Shown here: positions 44,576-53,160 of the stretch, one piece after another | Layout: each line of letters starts with the position of its first letter | How positions within the stretch are numbered: the first letter of the stretch is position 1 | Assembly: GCF_012274275.1 (NCBI RefSeq) | Contig: NZ_JAANZA010000003.1 | Coordinates: 1-64,000 of the forward strand | From: Cryobacterium sp. BB307 | Lineage (GTDB): Bacteria; Actinomycetota; Actinomycetes; Actinomycetales; Microbacteriaceae | Direction of reading: 5' to 3' | DNA length: 64,000 nucleotides | Program-made: the position numbers and the translations under genes | The notes under the pieces: model-generated | The model's input: the letters and a program-made list of their open reading frames with translations, nothing else | The model's database searches: none | What the model was told of the DNA's origin: nothing

Positions 44576-44875
44576 ATGACTGACGAGCTACTAGACGAGC
44601 GAACCACCACTGGAGCCTTCGGCAAGAGCAAGCGGAGCGCGGTACTGAATTCCGAGCTAGCGCGCTACTCCCGAGAGGGCTGGCGAGTCGAACACGTCGC
44701 GAACGGACAAGCCATCCTCTCCAAGAACAAGCGCATCGGCTGGTTCTGGAACATCGTCCTCACGATCATCACCTTCGGCCTCTGGCTCATCGTGGTCATC
44801 TACAAGGTGCTCAACCGCAAGAAGAGCACCATGGTGATCACCGTAGATTCCAACGGAGTCGTTCACCGCGAGTGA
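44576..44875 (+). CDS. Small membrane protein of unknown function
   Basis: 99 aa from ATG 44576; an in-frame ATG at 44525 would add 17 residues. A soluble N-terminal segment ending in a basic SKNKRIGW is followed by one long transmembrane helix (about 55-78) and a short beta-like tail MVITVDSNGVVHRE. No family recognised. It converges with gatB with a 14-nt gap and lies 90 nt after the DUF222 gene. Confidence 0.6.
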   Translation: MTDELLDERTTTGAFGKSKRSAVLNSELARYSREGWRVEHVANGQAILSKNKRIGWFWNIVLTIITFGLWLIVVIYKVLNRKKSTMVITVDSNGVVHRE

Positions 44876-44889
44876 GCGGCGCGAACCGA

Positions 44890-46404
44890 CTACTGCTGCG
44901 CACGCTCCAGAATCAGTTCGCGAACTCGAGCAGCATCCGCACTGCCCCGCATCGCCTTCATCACCGCGCCGATGACCGCACCGGCAGCTTGAACCTTGCC
45001 GTCGCGAATCTTCGCCAGCACATCCGGCTGAGCCGCTAGTGCCTCATCGATCGCCGCAATCAGCGCACCATCGTCGGACACCACAGCCAAGCCACGCGCC
45101 TCGACGATCTCCTCCGGCGAACCCTCACCGGCGATCACGCCCTCCAGCACCTGACGAGCCAGCCGGTCGGTGAGCGTGCCCGCATCAACCAGGGCAACCA
45201 ACTCCGCAACCTGCTGCGGGGTCGCCAACGTCGACGCATCCACTCCACGCTCGTTGGCGGTACGGCTCAACTCACCCATCCACCACTTGCGTGCGGCCTG
45301 CGGAGCAGCCCCCGCCGCCACCGTCTCGCTGACCTCAACCAGCAGGCCGGCATTCACGATCGCCTGGAAGTCCACATCGCTGAAGCCCCAGTCCGTCTTG
45401 AGCCGGCGACGCATGAGCGCCGGCGACTCCGGCAGCGCAGCGCGCAGCTCCTCGATCAGGTCGAGGGACGGCTCCACAGGAAGCAGGTCCGGCTCCGGGA
45501 AGTAGCGGTAGTCATCCGCGTCACTCTTCGGCCGGCCCGGCGAGGTCCGGCCGGTGTCCTCGTGCCAGTGCCTCGTCTCCTGGATGATCGTCCCGCCCGC
45601 AGCCAGGATCGCCGCCTGCCGCTGGATCTCGTACCGCACCGCACGCTCGACGCTGCGAAGCGAGTTGACATTCTTGGTCTCGGTGCGAGTACCGAGCTTC
45701 TCCTGCCCCCGCGGCCGCAGGGACACGTTCGCATCGCACCGCAGGTTTCCGCGCTCCATCCGGGCATCCGAGATGCCCAGTGCGCGCACGATGTCCCGGA
45801 TCGTTGAGACGTACGCCTTCGCGAGCTGCGGCGCATCCGCCTCGGCCCCGAAGATCGGCTTGGTCACGATCTCAACCAGCGGCACACCGGCACGGTTGTA
45901 GTCGACCAGCGAGTACTCAGCACCCTGGATGCGACCGGTCGCGCCGCCGACGTGCGTGAGCTTGCCGGCATCCTCCTCCATGTGCGCACGCTCGATCGGC
46001 ACCTGCACCAGGCGACCATCCTCGAGCTCCACCTCGACCGAACCCTCGAACGCGATCGGCTCGTCGTACTGGCTGATCTGGTAGTTCTTCGCCAGGTCGG
46101 GGTAGAAGTAGTTCTTCCGCGCGAACCGACTCGACGGCGCAATCGAGCACCCGAGAGCCAGGCCGAGGCTGATCGAGTACCGGACCGCCTGCCCGTTCAC
46201 GACCGGCAGTGATCCCGGCAAGCCGAGGTCCACCGGCGTGATGAGGGTGTTCGGCTCCGCACCGTGACCATCATCGTTCGCCGGGTTCGGCGCATCGGAG
46301 AACATCTTCGTCTTGGTCGACAGCTCCACGTGCACCTCGAAGCCGAGAACCGGCTCGAACAGCTCGATCGCCTTGTCGAAGTCCATAAGCTCTGGCTTGG
46401 CCAT
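44890..46404 (-). CDS. gatB: Aspartyl/glutamyl-tRNA amidotransferase subunit B
   Basis: 504 aa from the ATG at 46404, with GGAGGAG upstream; its first base is shared with the gatA stop. The amidotransferase core begins [19 protein letters not shown], with [14 protein letters not shown] and [12 protein letters not shown] later, and the YqeY-like tail occupies the last ~130 residues. GatB activates the misacylated Glu-tRNA(Gln) or Asp-tRNA(Asn) and, with GatA, amidates it to the cognate form, which is needed in organisms lacking GlnRS or AsnRS. It is the last gene of gatCAB. Confidence 0.96.
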   Translation of the reverse strand: MAKPELMDFDKAIELFEPVLGFEVHVELSTKTKMFSDAPNPANDDGHGAEPNTLITPVDLGLPGSLPVVNGQAVRYSISLGLALGCSIAPSSRFARKNYFYPDLAKNYQISQYDEPIAFEGSVEVELEDGRLVQVPIERAHMEEDAGKLTHVGGATGRIQGAEYSLVDYNRAGVPLVEIVTKPIFGAEADAPQLAKAYVSTIRDIVRALGISDARMERGNLRCDANVSLRPRGQEKLGTRTETKNVNSLRSVERAVRYEIQRQAAILAAGGTIIQETRHWHEDTGRTSPGRPKSDADDYRYFPEPDLLPVEPSLDLIEELRAALPESPALMRRRLKTDWGFSDVDFQAIVNAGLLVEVSETVAAGAAPQAARKWWMGELSRTANERGVDASTLATPQQVAELVALVDAGTLTDRLARQVLEGVIAGEGSPEEIVEARGLAVVSDDGALIAAIDEALAAQPDVLAKIRDGKVQAAGAVIGAVMKAMRGSADAARVRELILERAQQ

Positions 46405-47927
46405 CAATTGTCTCCTCCGACGAGCGCGGGCACTTTGCTGAGGATGCTGTGTCCCCACGACTGCTCAAGCAACGCCTCGACCGTCGCACCCACCTCGTAG
46501 AGGCGGGCATCCGCACGCGCGGGCGCCATCAGCTGAAGGCCGGTCGGCAGGCCGTCCTCCGGGGCGAGCCCCATCGGGATGCTCATCCCGGGAACGCCGG
46601 CGAGGTTGGCGGGGATCGTCGTCACGTCGTTCAGGTACATCGCGAGCGGATCCTCGAGCTTCTCCCCCAGCTTGAACGCTGTCGTCGGCGCCGCGGGCGA
46701 CACCAGCACGTCGGCCTGCTCGAACGCCGAGGCGAAGTCGCGCTGGATGAGCGTGCGCACCTTCTGCGCGCTGCCGTAGTAGGCGTCGTAGTATCCGGCG
46801 CTCAGCGCGTAGGTGCCAAGGATCACGCGGCGCTTGACCTCCGGGCCGAAGCCGAGTTCGCGGGTTGCTGCCATGACGTCCTCGACGGTGCCACCACCGG
46901 GCGGGGTGACCCGCATGCCGAACCGAACGCTGTCGAACTTCGCGAGGTTGCTCGATGCCTCCGCCGGCAGGATCAGGTAGTAGGCGGCGATCGCGTAGGT
47001 GAAGTGCGGGGCGGAGACCTCGACGATCTGCGCGCCGGCCTTCTCCATCACCTCGAGCGCCTGAGCGAACCGCTCACTGACGCCCTGCTGGAAGCCGTCG
47101 CCACCGAGTTCCTTCACGACACCGACACGAACACCGTCAAGCGAACCGGATGCCGCGCCGCGACGAGCTGCGTCGGCGAACGACGGCCAGGCATCCGGGA
47201 TCGATGTCGAGTCGCGAGGATCGTGTCCGCCGATGACGTCGTGCAGCAGCGCGGCATCGAGCACCGTGCGCGTGACCGGGCCGACCTGGTCCAGCGACGA
47301 GGCAAGCGCGATCGCCCCGTAGCGCGAGACACCGCCGTAGGTGGGCTTCATGCCGACCGTGCCGGTGACAGCACCGGGCTGACGGATGGAGCCACCGGTG
47401 TCGCTGCCGAGTGCGAGCGGCGCCTGGAAGGCTGCGATCGCCGCGGCCGAGCCACCGCCCGAACCACCGGGGATCCGGTCGAGATCCCACGGGTTGCGAG
47501 TCGGCCCGTAGGCCGAGTGCTCGGTGGAGGAGCCCATGGCGAACTCGTCCATGTTGGTCTTGCCGAGCGGCACCAGACGCGCCCGGCGGAGCCGTGCAAC
47601 GACGGTTGCGTCGTACGGTGGCACCCAGCCCTCAAGGATGCGAGAGCCGGCGGTCGTCGGCATGTCCTGCGTGCACAGCACGTCCTTGATGGCGATCGGC
47701 ACTCCCGCGAGCGGACCGAGCTTCTCGCCCGCGGCGCGGTCGCTGTCGACCTTCGCCGCGGTGTCGAGCGCGTCCTTGGAGATGTGCAGGTAGGAGTTCA
47801 CGCGAGGCTCGACCGCCTCGATGCGGTCGAGGTACGCCTGGGTCGCCTCGACCGAGCTGAGTTCGCCCGCGGTCAGCTTCTCCGCCAGCTGGGCGGCGCT
47901 GAGCCGAATAACGTCGCCCGCGCTCAC
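46404..47927 (-). CDS. gatA: Aspartyl/glutamyl-tRNA amidotransferase subunit A
   Basis: 507 aa. Amidase-signature catalytic triad: Lys 81 in [10 protein letters not shown], cis-Ser 156 in GGSGGGS (154-160) and nucleophile Ser 180 in DTGGSIRQP. The segment [16 protein letters not shown] is typical of GatA. It releases ammonia from glutamine and channels it to GatB. Its start overlaps the gatC stop by 4 nt, and its stop overlaps the gatB start by 1 nt, indicating tight translational coupling. Confidence 0.96.
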   Translation of the reverse strand: MSAGDVIRLSAAQLAEKLTAGELSSVEATQAYLDRIEAVEPRVNSYLHISKDALDTAAKVDSDRAAGEKLGPLAGVPIAIKDVLCTQDMPTTAGSRILEGWVPPYDATVVARLRRARLVPLGKTNMDEFAMGSSTEHSAYGPTRNPWDLDRIPGGSGGGSAAAIAAFQAPLALGSDTGGSIRQPGAVTGTVGMKPTYGGVSRYGAIALASSLDQVGPVTRTVLDAALLHDVIGGHDPRDSTSIPDAWPSFADAARRGAASGSLDGVRVGVVKELGGDGFQQGVSERFAQALEVMEKAGAQIVEVSAPHFTYAIAAYYLILPAEASSNLAKFDSVRFGMRVTPPGGGTVEDVMAATRELGFGPEVKRRVILGTYALSAGYYDAYYGSAQKVRTLIQRDFASAFEQADVLVSPAAPTTAFKLGEKLEDPLAMYLNDVTTIPANLAGVPGMSIPMGLAPEDGLPTGLQLMAPARADARLYEVGATVEALLEQSWGHSILSKVPALVGGDN

Positions 47928-48223
47928 TGTTCCTCCCCCAGGATCGCCGAAACCCGGAACCGGCTGCCGTCGTGCTCCGGCGCGCCCGCGATCGCCTGCT
48001 CGGTGGTGAGCGTCGCGCCGACGACATCCTCCCGGAAGACATTCGACATCGGGATCGGATGCGACGTCGCCGGCACATCGGGCGTTGCCACCTCCGAAAC
48101 GGTCGCGATCGAGTCGATGATGACGCCGAGTTCGCCTGTCAGCTTCTCGATCTCTTCAGTGGTGAGGGCGATCCGAGCCAGGTTCGCGAGGTGCGCCACC
48201 TGCTCGGTAGTGATTTCAGACAC
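47924..48223 (-). CDS. gatC: Aspartyl/glutamyl-tRNA amidotransferase subunit C
   Basis: 99 aa from the second GTG at 48223, which lies 6 nt behind TAGAAT (48230-48235); a GTG one codon upstream is possible. The short helical protein has the GatC pattern [29 protein letters not shown] near the start, a central SxxxDV... region and the C-terminal [12 protein letters not shown]. GatC stabilises GatA-GatB and is needed for correct folding. It leads the operon and its mRNA is probably leaderless. Confidence 0.94.
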   Translation of the reverse strand: MSEITTEQVAHLANLARIALTTEEIEKLTGELGVIIDSIATVSEVATPDVPATSHPIPMSNVFREDVVGATLTTEQAIAGAPEHDGSRFRVSAILGEEQ

Positions 48224-48229
48224 CACACG

Positions 48230-48235
48230 ATTCTA
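48230..48235 (-). promoter_or_regulatory. -10 box of the gatCAB operon, leaderless type
   Basis: TAGAAT on the minus strand lies 6 nt from the second GTG of gatC. This is the only clear promoter for the three-gene operon. Confidence 0.6.
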
Positions 48236-48270
48236 TTCGCGTGGCACACGACGCGAAGGACCGGGTCAGG

Positions 48271-49662
48271 TCAGCGGCTCGCGAGGAGCAGCTTGCCTGC
48301 CTTCTCCCCCGGATCGCCGCCGACCGAGACGAGGTCAGCACGATCGATGCCGATGAGCGCGAGATTGCGCACCGACTCACTGCCGGGCGTGAAGTACTCG
48401 TTGTGCCCGTGCGAGCCGGTCAGCATCGCCCGGGTGATGGCATCGACGCCCCCTGCGACGCTCATCGACTTGGCGCCGTAGCCCGGGGCGCCAGGGTCAC
48501 TGCCATAGAACGCCGTGTTCACGACCGGGTCGCCGGATGCTTCACCGACGAAGATCTTGCCGCCGCGAACCGCGAGGTCGGCGGCGGACTGCGCGGCACT
48601 GCCGGGCGAACCGACCATGGCGAGCGCATCCACCTGGAAGCCGCTGTCCTGCAGCGCGATCATCGCCGCCGTGGAGCCATAGGAGTGCGCGAGCACCGCC
48701 ACATGCGGTTGGTCGCCCTCGCGGATGCTCTGAAGCCCCTCGAGTGCGTTGGCGAGGAAGATCGCGCCCTCCTCGGCCAGGCTGAGGGAGCCGATGTTGA
48801 GCAGGTGCGGCGTTTGATAGCCGATCCACGCAACAGTCGCGACGGTGCTGCGGCCCTGGTCCGTCTTGCCCTCGAGCCGGTCCAGCCAGCGGTTCTGCTC
48901 CTCATAGACCACAGTCGCTGTGTCGGCCCAGTCGCCGACCTGCCCATCGATGGTGAAGAACATGCCGGGGATCAAAAAGCTCACGTAGTCGGCGGTCGTC
49001 ACGTCCCCGACCGCGATGGCCGCGCGGCCTGGCCACTGGGTGTCCAGAGTCACGAGCGTGCGGGGCGGCTCGCCGGCATCCGTTCGCAGCGCCTTTGCGA
49101 TCTCCTCCAGCATGTGCAGCGTGCCGTCCACCGCGACTGCGACGCCGCGGCCGACCCCGGAGTCGAGCTGCGCCTCGAGCGCGGCGATCTGCTGGCTGAG
49201 GAACCGGCGATTGGCCATATCGCGGACCGACAGGTCGATGCCGTCCAGATTGCCGACCAGCTGCGGTGCCGCCGCCATCAGGTCGAATCGCGCCGACGTG
49301 TCAAGGCCCGCCCACCAGGACGAGACGTCGCGTGCCGTGGGCGGACGCAGCAGCAGGTCGGCGACCAGTTGCGGATTCTGGGCGACGAAACTCTCCAGGC
49401 GTTCGCGCGGCAGGGCCGCCAGACGGCCGAGCATCGCGGTCGGCGCGGCGCCCGCGCTCTCGCGCGCACTATCAGCGAACGGAACCGGGATGAGCGGGGC
49501 GGGCGCGAAATCCACCTGACGAGCTCGCGTGTCCGGACCGCCAGCAACGGCATCCGCCGACACGACCACGCTGATTTGCGGCATGGCTGTTGACTCGCCC
49601 ACTCCGCCAAGCGAAACGGTAGTGGCGAGCATTGCCAGCTCCCACAGCAAGTCGGGCCCCAT
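48271..49662 (-). CDS. Alpha/beta hydrolase, DUF1023 family
   Basis: 463 aa from the ATG at 49662; upstream codons are open but have no better start. The N-terminal half is helical. The DUF1023 domain lies in residues about 230-460, with the nucleophile in LAHSYGSTA, the GSPGSA segment, and a distal His in GSHGHNEYFTP. The family is typical of actinobacteria and has no established substrate. The promoter region upstream (49680-49764) is crowded with inverted repeats. It is a single-gene unit. Confidence 0.82.
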   Translation of the reverse strand: MGPDLLWELAMLATTVSLGGVGESTAMPQISVVVSADAVAGGPDTRARQVDFAPAPLIPVPFADSARESAGAAPTAMLGRLAALPRERLESFVAQNPQLVADLLLRPPTARDVSSWWAGLDTSARFDLMAAAPQLVGNLDGIDLSVRDMANRRFLSQQIAALEAQLDSGVGRGVAVAVDGTLHMLEEIAKALRTDAGEPPRTLVTLDTQWPGRAAIAVGDVTTADYVSFLIPGMFFTIDGQVGDWADTATVVYEEQNRWLDRLEGKTDQGRSTVATVAWIGYQTPHLLNIGSLSLAEEGAIFLANALEGLQSIREGDQPHVAVLAHSYGSTAAMIALQDSGFQVDALAMVGSPGSAAQSAADLAVRGGKIFVGEASGDPVVNTAFYGSDPGAPGYGAKSMSVAGGVDAITRAMLTGSHGHNEYFTPGSESVRNLALIGIDRADLVSVGGDPGEKAGKLLLASR

Positions 49663-49679
49663 CCAATCGTTCGCCTGAG

Positions 49680-49764
49680 CGAAACGCGTTTCGAGTGGCG
49701 GCAAGCGTCGAACCACTCGATAACCCCCATAGTAGGGGGAGAACTTGTGTAAAACTAACAAGTT
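49680..49764. promoter_or_regulatory. Four stacked inverted repeats upstream of the DUF1023 gene
   Basis: In order: the perfect 14-bp palindrome CGAAACGCGTTTCG (49680-49693), 8-bp arms TCGAGTGG/CCACTCGA (49691-49720), CCCCC-ATAGTA-GGGGG (49724-49739), and 7-bp arms AACTTGT/ACAAGTT (49742-49764). The first palindrome is only 17 nt upstream of the start codon. The minus strand of the C5/G5 motif contains TACTAT, a possible -10. Confidence 0.55.
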
Positions 49765-49882
49765 TTGGTGAATGAATCGGGAACCGAGTTGTGGGAGCCG
49801 GTCGCCTCCCTAGGTCAGAGCGGCCAGTCGAGTCATTCCAGTGGCGGCGAATCAGTCGACTGACAATCGCAAAATGTGCCGG

Positions 49883-51610
49883 TCAGACGAGCCAAACGGT
49901 GGTGTCAGGCGGCAGCGTGCCGCCGTCGACACCGGCTGATTGCAGCACGATGCGTGTGCCCGGCCCGTCTCCCGCGGGAAGCTGTACCGATTCAGTTCCG
50001 GTGTTGGCGATCACCGTCACCCCCGAGTTCCGGAACGCGATCGTCTCGGAGCCGTAGCCCTGGAGCCACTCGAGCGCTCCGTTGCCGAGGTCGTGCTCTG
50101 CGCGCAGCGCAAGCGAGCGCTTGTACAGCTCGAGCGTCGAGTCGGGAACGCCCTCCTGGCTGTCCCGCGCGAACTGACTCCAGATCTCCGGCTGGGGCAG
50201 CCAGCTGAGCCCGGTGTCGTTGAAGCCGAACGCCGGGGCCTCGGCCTCCCAGGGGATCGGCACGCGGCATCCGTCGCGCCCGTACTTCTCACCGTCGGTG
50301 CGGAACCAGGTCGGATCTTGACGCGACTCGTCCGGCAAATGGATGGCCTCAGGGAGGCCGAGCTCCTCGCCCTGGTAGACGTACGCGCTTCCCGGCAACG
50401 CGAGCATCAGCGCACTTGCCGCGCGGGCCCGCCTAAGCCCGAGTTCGGGGTCCGGATGCTCCGGCGAGTTCGGGCCGATACCGGCGCCCTGCGGGTTGAG
50501 TTCGGGGTTCAGTACGAGGCGGGTGGCGTGGCGGATGACGTCGTGGTTCGACAACACCCAGGTGCTCGGCGCACCGACGCTTGAGAACGCGTCAAGCGAC
50601 GCGTCGACCACGCGGCGGATGGCATCCGCGTTCCACGGCGTCTCGAGGTAGGCGAAGTTGAACGCCTGGTGCATCTCATCGGGTCGCACCCACTGCGCGA
50701 GCTTCCGCGGCGGGTCGACCCACGCCTCGGCGACGAGCACTCGGTCGCCCTCGTACTCGTCGAGCACTTCGCGCCACTCGCGGTTGATCTCGTGCACACC
50801 GTCCTGCGCCCAGTACGGCGGGGTGGGAAGCTCCGGTCGGTCGGAGGCGGCCTCGTTCATGCCGGATGCGTCGAGCGCGCCGGATGCAAGCGCGTCGTCC
50901 AGCCCGGCCGAGCTGCCCATGCTCCCGGCGTTGGCCGGTGGAGTGTAGTCCGGCATTCCGGCTGCCTTCACCATGCCGTGCGCGACATCGACACGGAATC
51001 CGTCGACTCCGCGATCGAGCCAGAAACGCAGGATGTCCTTGAACTGCTCACGCACCCACGGGTTCTCCCAGTTGAGGTCGGGCTGGGACGAGTCGAACAG
51101 GTGGAGGTACCACTGGCCGGGCTTGCCGTTCTCATCGGTGATGCGCGACCAGGCCGGCCCGCCGAACACCGACTCCCAGTTGTTGGGCGCCTCGTCGCCG
51201 CCCGGGCCCTTGCCGTCGCGGAAGATGTAGCGCGCGCGTTCCTCACTGCCCTCTGGCGCGCGAATCGCGGCCTGGAACCAGCGGTGCTGGTCTGAAGAAT
51301 GGTTCGGCACCAGGTCGACAATGACCTTCAGTCCGAGCTCGTGCGCACGCGCCATGAGGGTGTCGAAATCGGCGAGCGTGCCGAACCTCGGGTCGACGTC
51401 GCAGTAGTCGGCAACGTCATACCCGGCGTCGTTCTGCGGCGACGTGTAGAACGGCGAGAGCCAGACCGCATCCACGCCGAGAACGCTGAGCGCATCGAGC
51501 CTTCGGGTGATTCCGGCGAGGTCGCCCAGCCCGTCGCCGTCGGCATCCGCGAAGGAGCGGGGGTAGACCTGATAGATGACGGCGCTGCGCCACCATTCGG
51601 TTGTGAGCAT
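49883..51610 (-). CDS. GH13 alpha-glucosidase
   Basis: 575 aa from the ATG at 51610, 7 nt behind TACAGT (51618-51623). The TIM-barrel motifs are the four GH13 regions: DLVPNHSS (99-106), GFRVDVAHG with nucleophile Asp 208, VLVAEAW with acid/base Glu 295, and LSNHDV (His 356, Asp 357). The short QPDLNWENPWV segment and the overall length fit alpha-1,4-glucosidase or oligo-1,6-glucosidase, which release glucose from maltose and short malto- or isomalto-oligosaccharides. No signal peptide, so it acts in the cytosol on imported sugars. It diverges from malE and shares its LacI-type operator region. Confidence 0.9.
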   Translation of the reverse strand: MLTTEWWRSAVIYQVYPRSFADADGDGLGDLAGITRRLDALSVLGVDAVWLSPFYTSPQNDAGYDVADYCDVDPRFGTLADFDTLMARAHELGLKVIVDLVPNHSSDQHRWFQAAIRAPEGSEERARYIFRDGKGPGGDEAPNNWESVFGGPAWSRITDENGKPGQWYLHLFDSSQPDLNWENPWVREQFKDILRFWLDRGVDGFRVDVAHGMVKAAGMPDYTPPANAGSMGSSAGLDDALASGALDASGMNEAASDRPELPTPPYWAQDGVHEINREWREVLDEYEGDRVLVAEAWVDPPRKLAQWVRPDEMHQAFNFAYLETPWNADAIRRVVDASLDAFSSVGAPSTWVLSNHDVIRHATRLVLNPELNPQGAGIGPNSPEHPDPELGLRRARAASALMLALPGSAYVYQGEELGLPEAIHLPDESRQDPTWFRTDGEKYGRDGCRVPIPWEAEAPAFGFNDTGLSWLPQPEIWSQFARDSQEGVPDSTLELYKRSLALRAEHDLGNGALEWLQGYGSETIAFRNSGVTVIANTGTESVQLPAGDGPGTRIVLQSAGVDGGTLPPDTTVWLV

Positions 51611-51617
51611 GCCGATC

Positions 51618-51649
51618 ACTGTAGTCAGTGATTTCTGAAAGCGCTTGCA
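51618..51649 (-). promoter_or_regulatory. Promoter and LacI-type operator of the alpha-glucosidase gene
   Basis: TACAGT on the minus strand (51618-51623) is 7 nt from the start codon. TGAAAGCGCTTGCA (51636-51649, plus strand) is a full match to the LacI/CcpA-type operator consensus and covers the -35 position. A repressor there would block initiation. Confidence 0.7.
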
Positions 51650-51693
51650 CGAGACGCCGGATAACGAATGCAGTTCAAATACGGGGTGCCTAG

Positions 51694-51722
51694 TTGTAAA
51701 CCGTCCCGCGAAACGGTATATG
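51694..51722 (+). promoter_or_regulatory. Promoter of the malE operon
   Basis: TTGTAA (51694-51699), a 17-bp spacer and TATATG (51717-51722) form a good sigma-70-type promoter, one of the few with a clear -35 box here. Transcription would start near 51729. Confidence 0.65.
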
Positions 51723-51756
51723 TGGAACCGCTTGCAGGATATGCAGGCGCTTCTGC
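51723..51756 (+). promoter_or_regulatory. LacI-type operators downstream of the malE promoter
   Basis: TGGAACCGCTTGCA (51723-51736) overlaps the predicted start point and TGCAGGCGCTTCTGC (51742-51756) follows. Both are imperfect versions of the operator at 51636-51649. Together they fit repression in absence of maltodextrin. Confidence 0.6.
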
Positions 51757-51835
51757 GGAGGATGGTCTCCAGTGCGAGCCGCTGGCTTCTTTCCCACTGC
51801 GGACTTCCCAAGCGCACTGAGAGAGGCGAAACACC

Positions 51836-53080
51836 ATGAAGGTGAAATCACGAGGGATTCTTGCGGCTGCGGCGACAGCCTCGGCCGCAGCGCTCGTCCT
51901 GGCCGGCTGCTCCGGCAACCCCGGAACCGACGCGGAGGGGCCCGTCGGCACTTTGACCGTGTGGGTCGATGCAGACCGCGCCGGTGTCCTCAAGGACGTC
52001 GCCAAACAGTTCCAGGCGGACAAGAACATCGAGGTCAAGCTCGTCACCAAGGACTTCGGTGACGTCCGCGACGACTTCATCACCCAGGTGCCCACCGGCC
52101 GCGGTCCCGACATCATCGTCGGCGCGCACGACTGGCTCGGCAAGCTCGTCCAGAACGGCGTCGTTGCTCCCCTCGAGCTCGGGGACACCGCAAGCGACTT
52201 CCAGGACGTTGCGATTCAAGCCATGAGCTACGAGGGCACGACCTACGGTCTCCCCTACTCGGTGGAGAACATTGCCTTGTTGCGCAACGTCGACCTTGCA
52301 CCCGATGCGCCCGCCACCTTCGATGAGGCGATCGCGACCGGCAACCAGCTCAAGGCGGATGGAAAGGCCGAGTACGCGTTCCTCGTCGGACTCGACCCGA
52401 ACGCATCCGACCCGTACCACCTGTACCCGCTGCAGGCGTCGCTCGGCGCTCCGGTGTTCGGACTCGACGCCAATGGCACCTACGACGCCAGCAACCTCAC
52501 GCTCGGTGGGGCGGGTGGCGAGGCATTCGCCACCAAGCTCGCTGAGTGGGGCGCTGCCGGCATTCTGAACACGAACATCAGCGGCGACATTGCCAAGGAA
52601 GAGTTCAACGCAGGAAAGTCGCCGTACTTCCTCACCGGACCGTGGAATGTCCCCGCTGCGGCCGACGCCGGCATCAACTACGCGATCGACCCGATCCCGA
52701 CCACCGGTCCCAATGCGGCAACGCCGTTCGTGGGCGTCCAGGGCTTCTTCGTCAGCGCGAAGAGCGAGAATGCGCTCGCAGCCAACGAGTTCCTTGTGAA
52801 CTACATCGGCACCGAAGCGGTGCAGACCGCCCTCTACGAGGTAGGTGGTCGTGCTCCGGCGCTGACCTCTGCGTTTGAGGCCGCGAAGTCCGACCCGGAT
52901 GTCGCCGCTTTCGGTGAGGTCGGCGCAGCCGGCGTCCCGATGCCGAACGTGCCTGCCATGGATGTTGTCTGGTCCGACTGGGGCAGCACTGAGGCCGCGA
53001 TCATCAACGCCCAGGGCGACCCCGTCGCACTCTGGCAAGCGATGGTGCAGAGCATCCAGTCCAAGATCGACAAGGGCTGA
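51836..53080 (+). CDS. malE: Maltose/maltodextrin ABC transporter binding lipoprotein
   Basis: 414 aa; ATG with GAGAGG 9 nt upstream. Signal peptide with lipobox LAGC (Cys 25). The two-lobe SBP_bac_1 fold has GTLTVWVDADRAGVLKDVAKQF at the start and PTGRGPDIIVGAHDWLGKLVQNG around 83-105, as in MalE. It would capture maltose or malto-oligosaccharides outside the membrane and pass them to MalF-MalG. It leads the import operon, separated from malF by 80 nt with a strong hairpin. Confidence 0.9.
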   Translation: MKVKSRGILAAAATASAAALVLAGCSGNPGTDAEGPVGTLTVWVDADRAGVLKDVAKQFQADKNIEVKLVTKDFGDVRDDFITQVPTGRGPDIIVGAHDWLGKLVQNGVVAPLELGDTASDFQDVAIQAMSYEGTTYGLPYSVENIALLRNVDLAPDAPATFDEAIATGNQLKADGKAEYAFLVGLDPNASDPYHLYPLQASLGAPVFGLDANGTYDASNLTLGGAGGEAFATKLAEWGAAGILNTNISGDIAKEEFNAGKSPYFLTGPWNVPAAADAGINYAIDPIPTTGPNAATPFVGVQGFFVSAKSENALAANEFLVNYIGTEAVQTALYEVGGRAPALTSAFEAAKSDPDVAAFGEVGAAGVPMPNVPAMDVVWSDWGSTEAAIINAQGDPVALWQAMVQSIQSKIDKG

Positions 53081-53089
53081 TAATCGATT

Positions 53090-53120
53090 AGTGGCCGGGT
53101 CCGCGACGGGCCCGGCCACT
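53090..53120 (+). terminator. Hairpin between malE and malF
   Basis: A 13-bp stem with one G-U pair (53090-53102 with 53108-53120) and a 5-nt loop lies just after malE. There is no T run, so it may stabilise or partly terminate the malE mRNA and give more binding protein than permease. Confidence 0.6.
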
Positions 53121-53160
53121 CTTCGCCGTCAACCCCTTTCGATCGAACGCTCGGAGCGGC

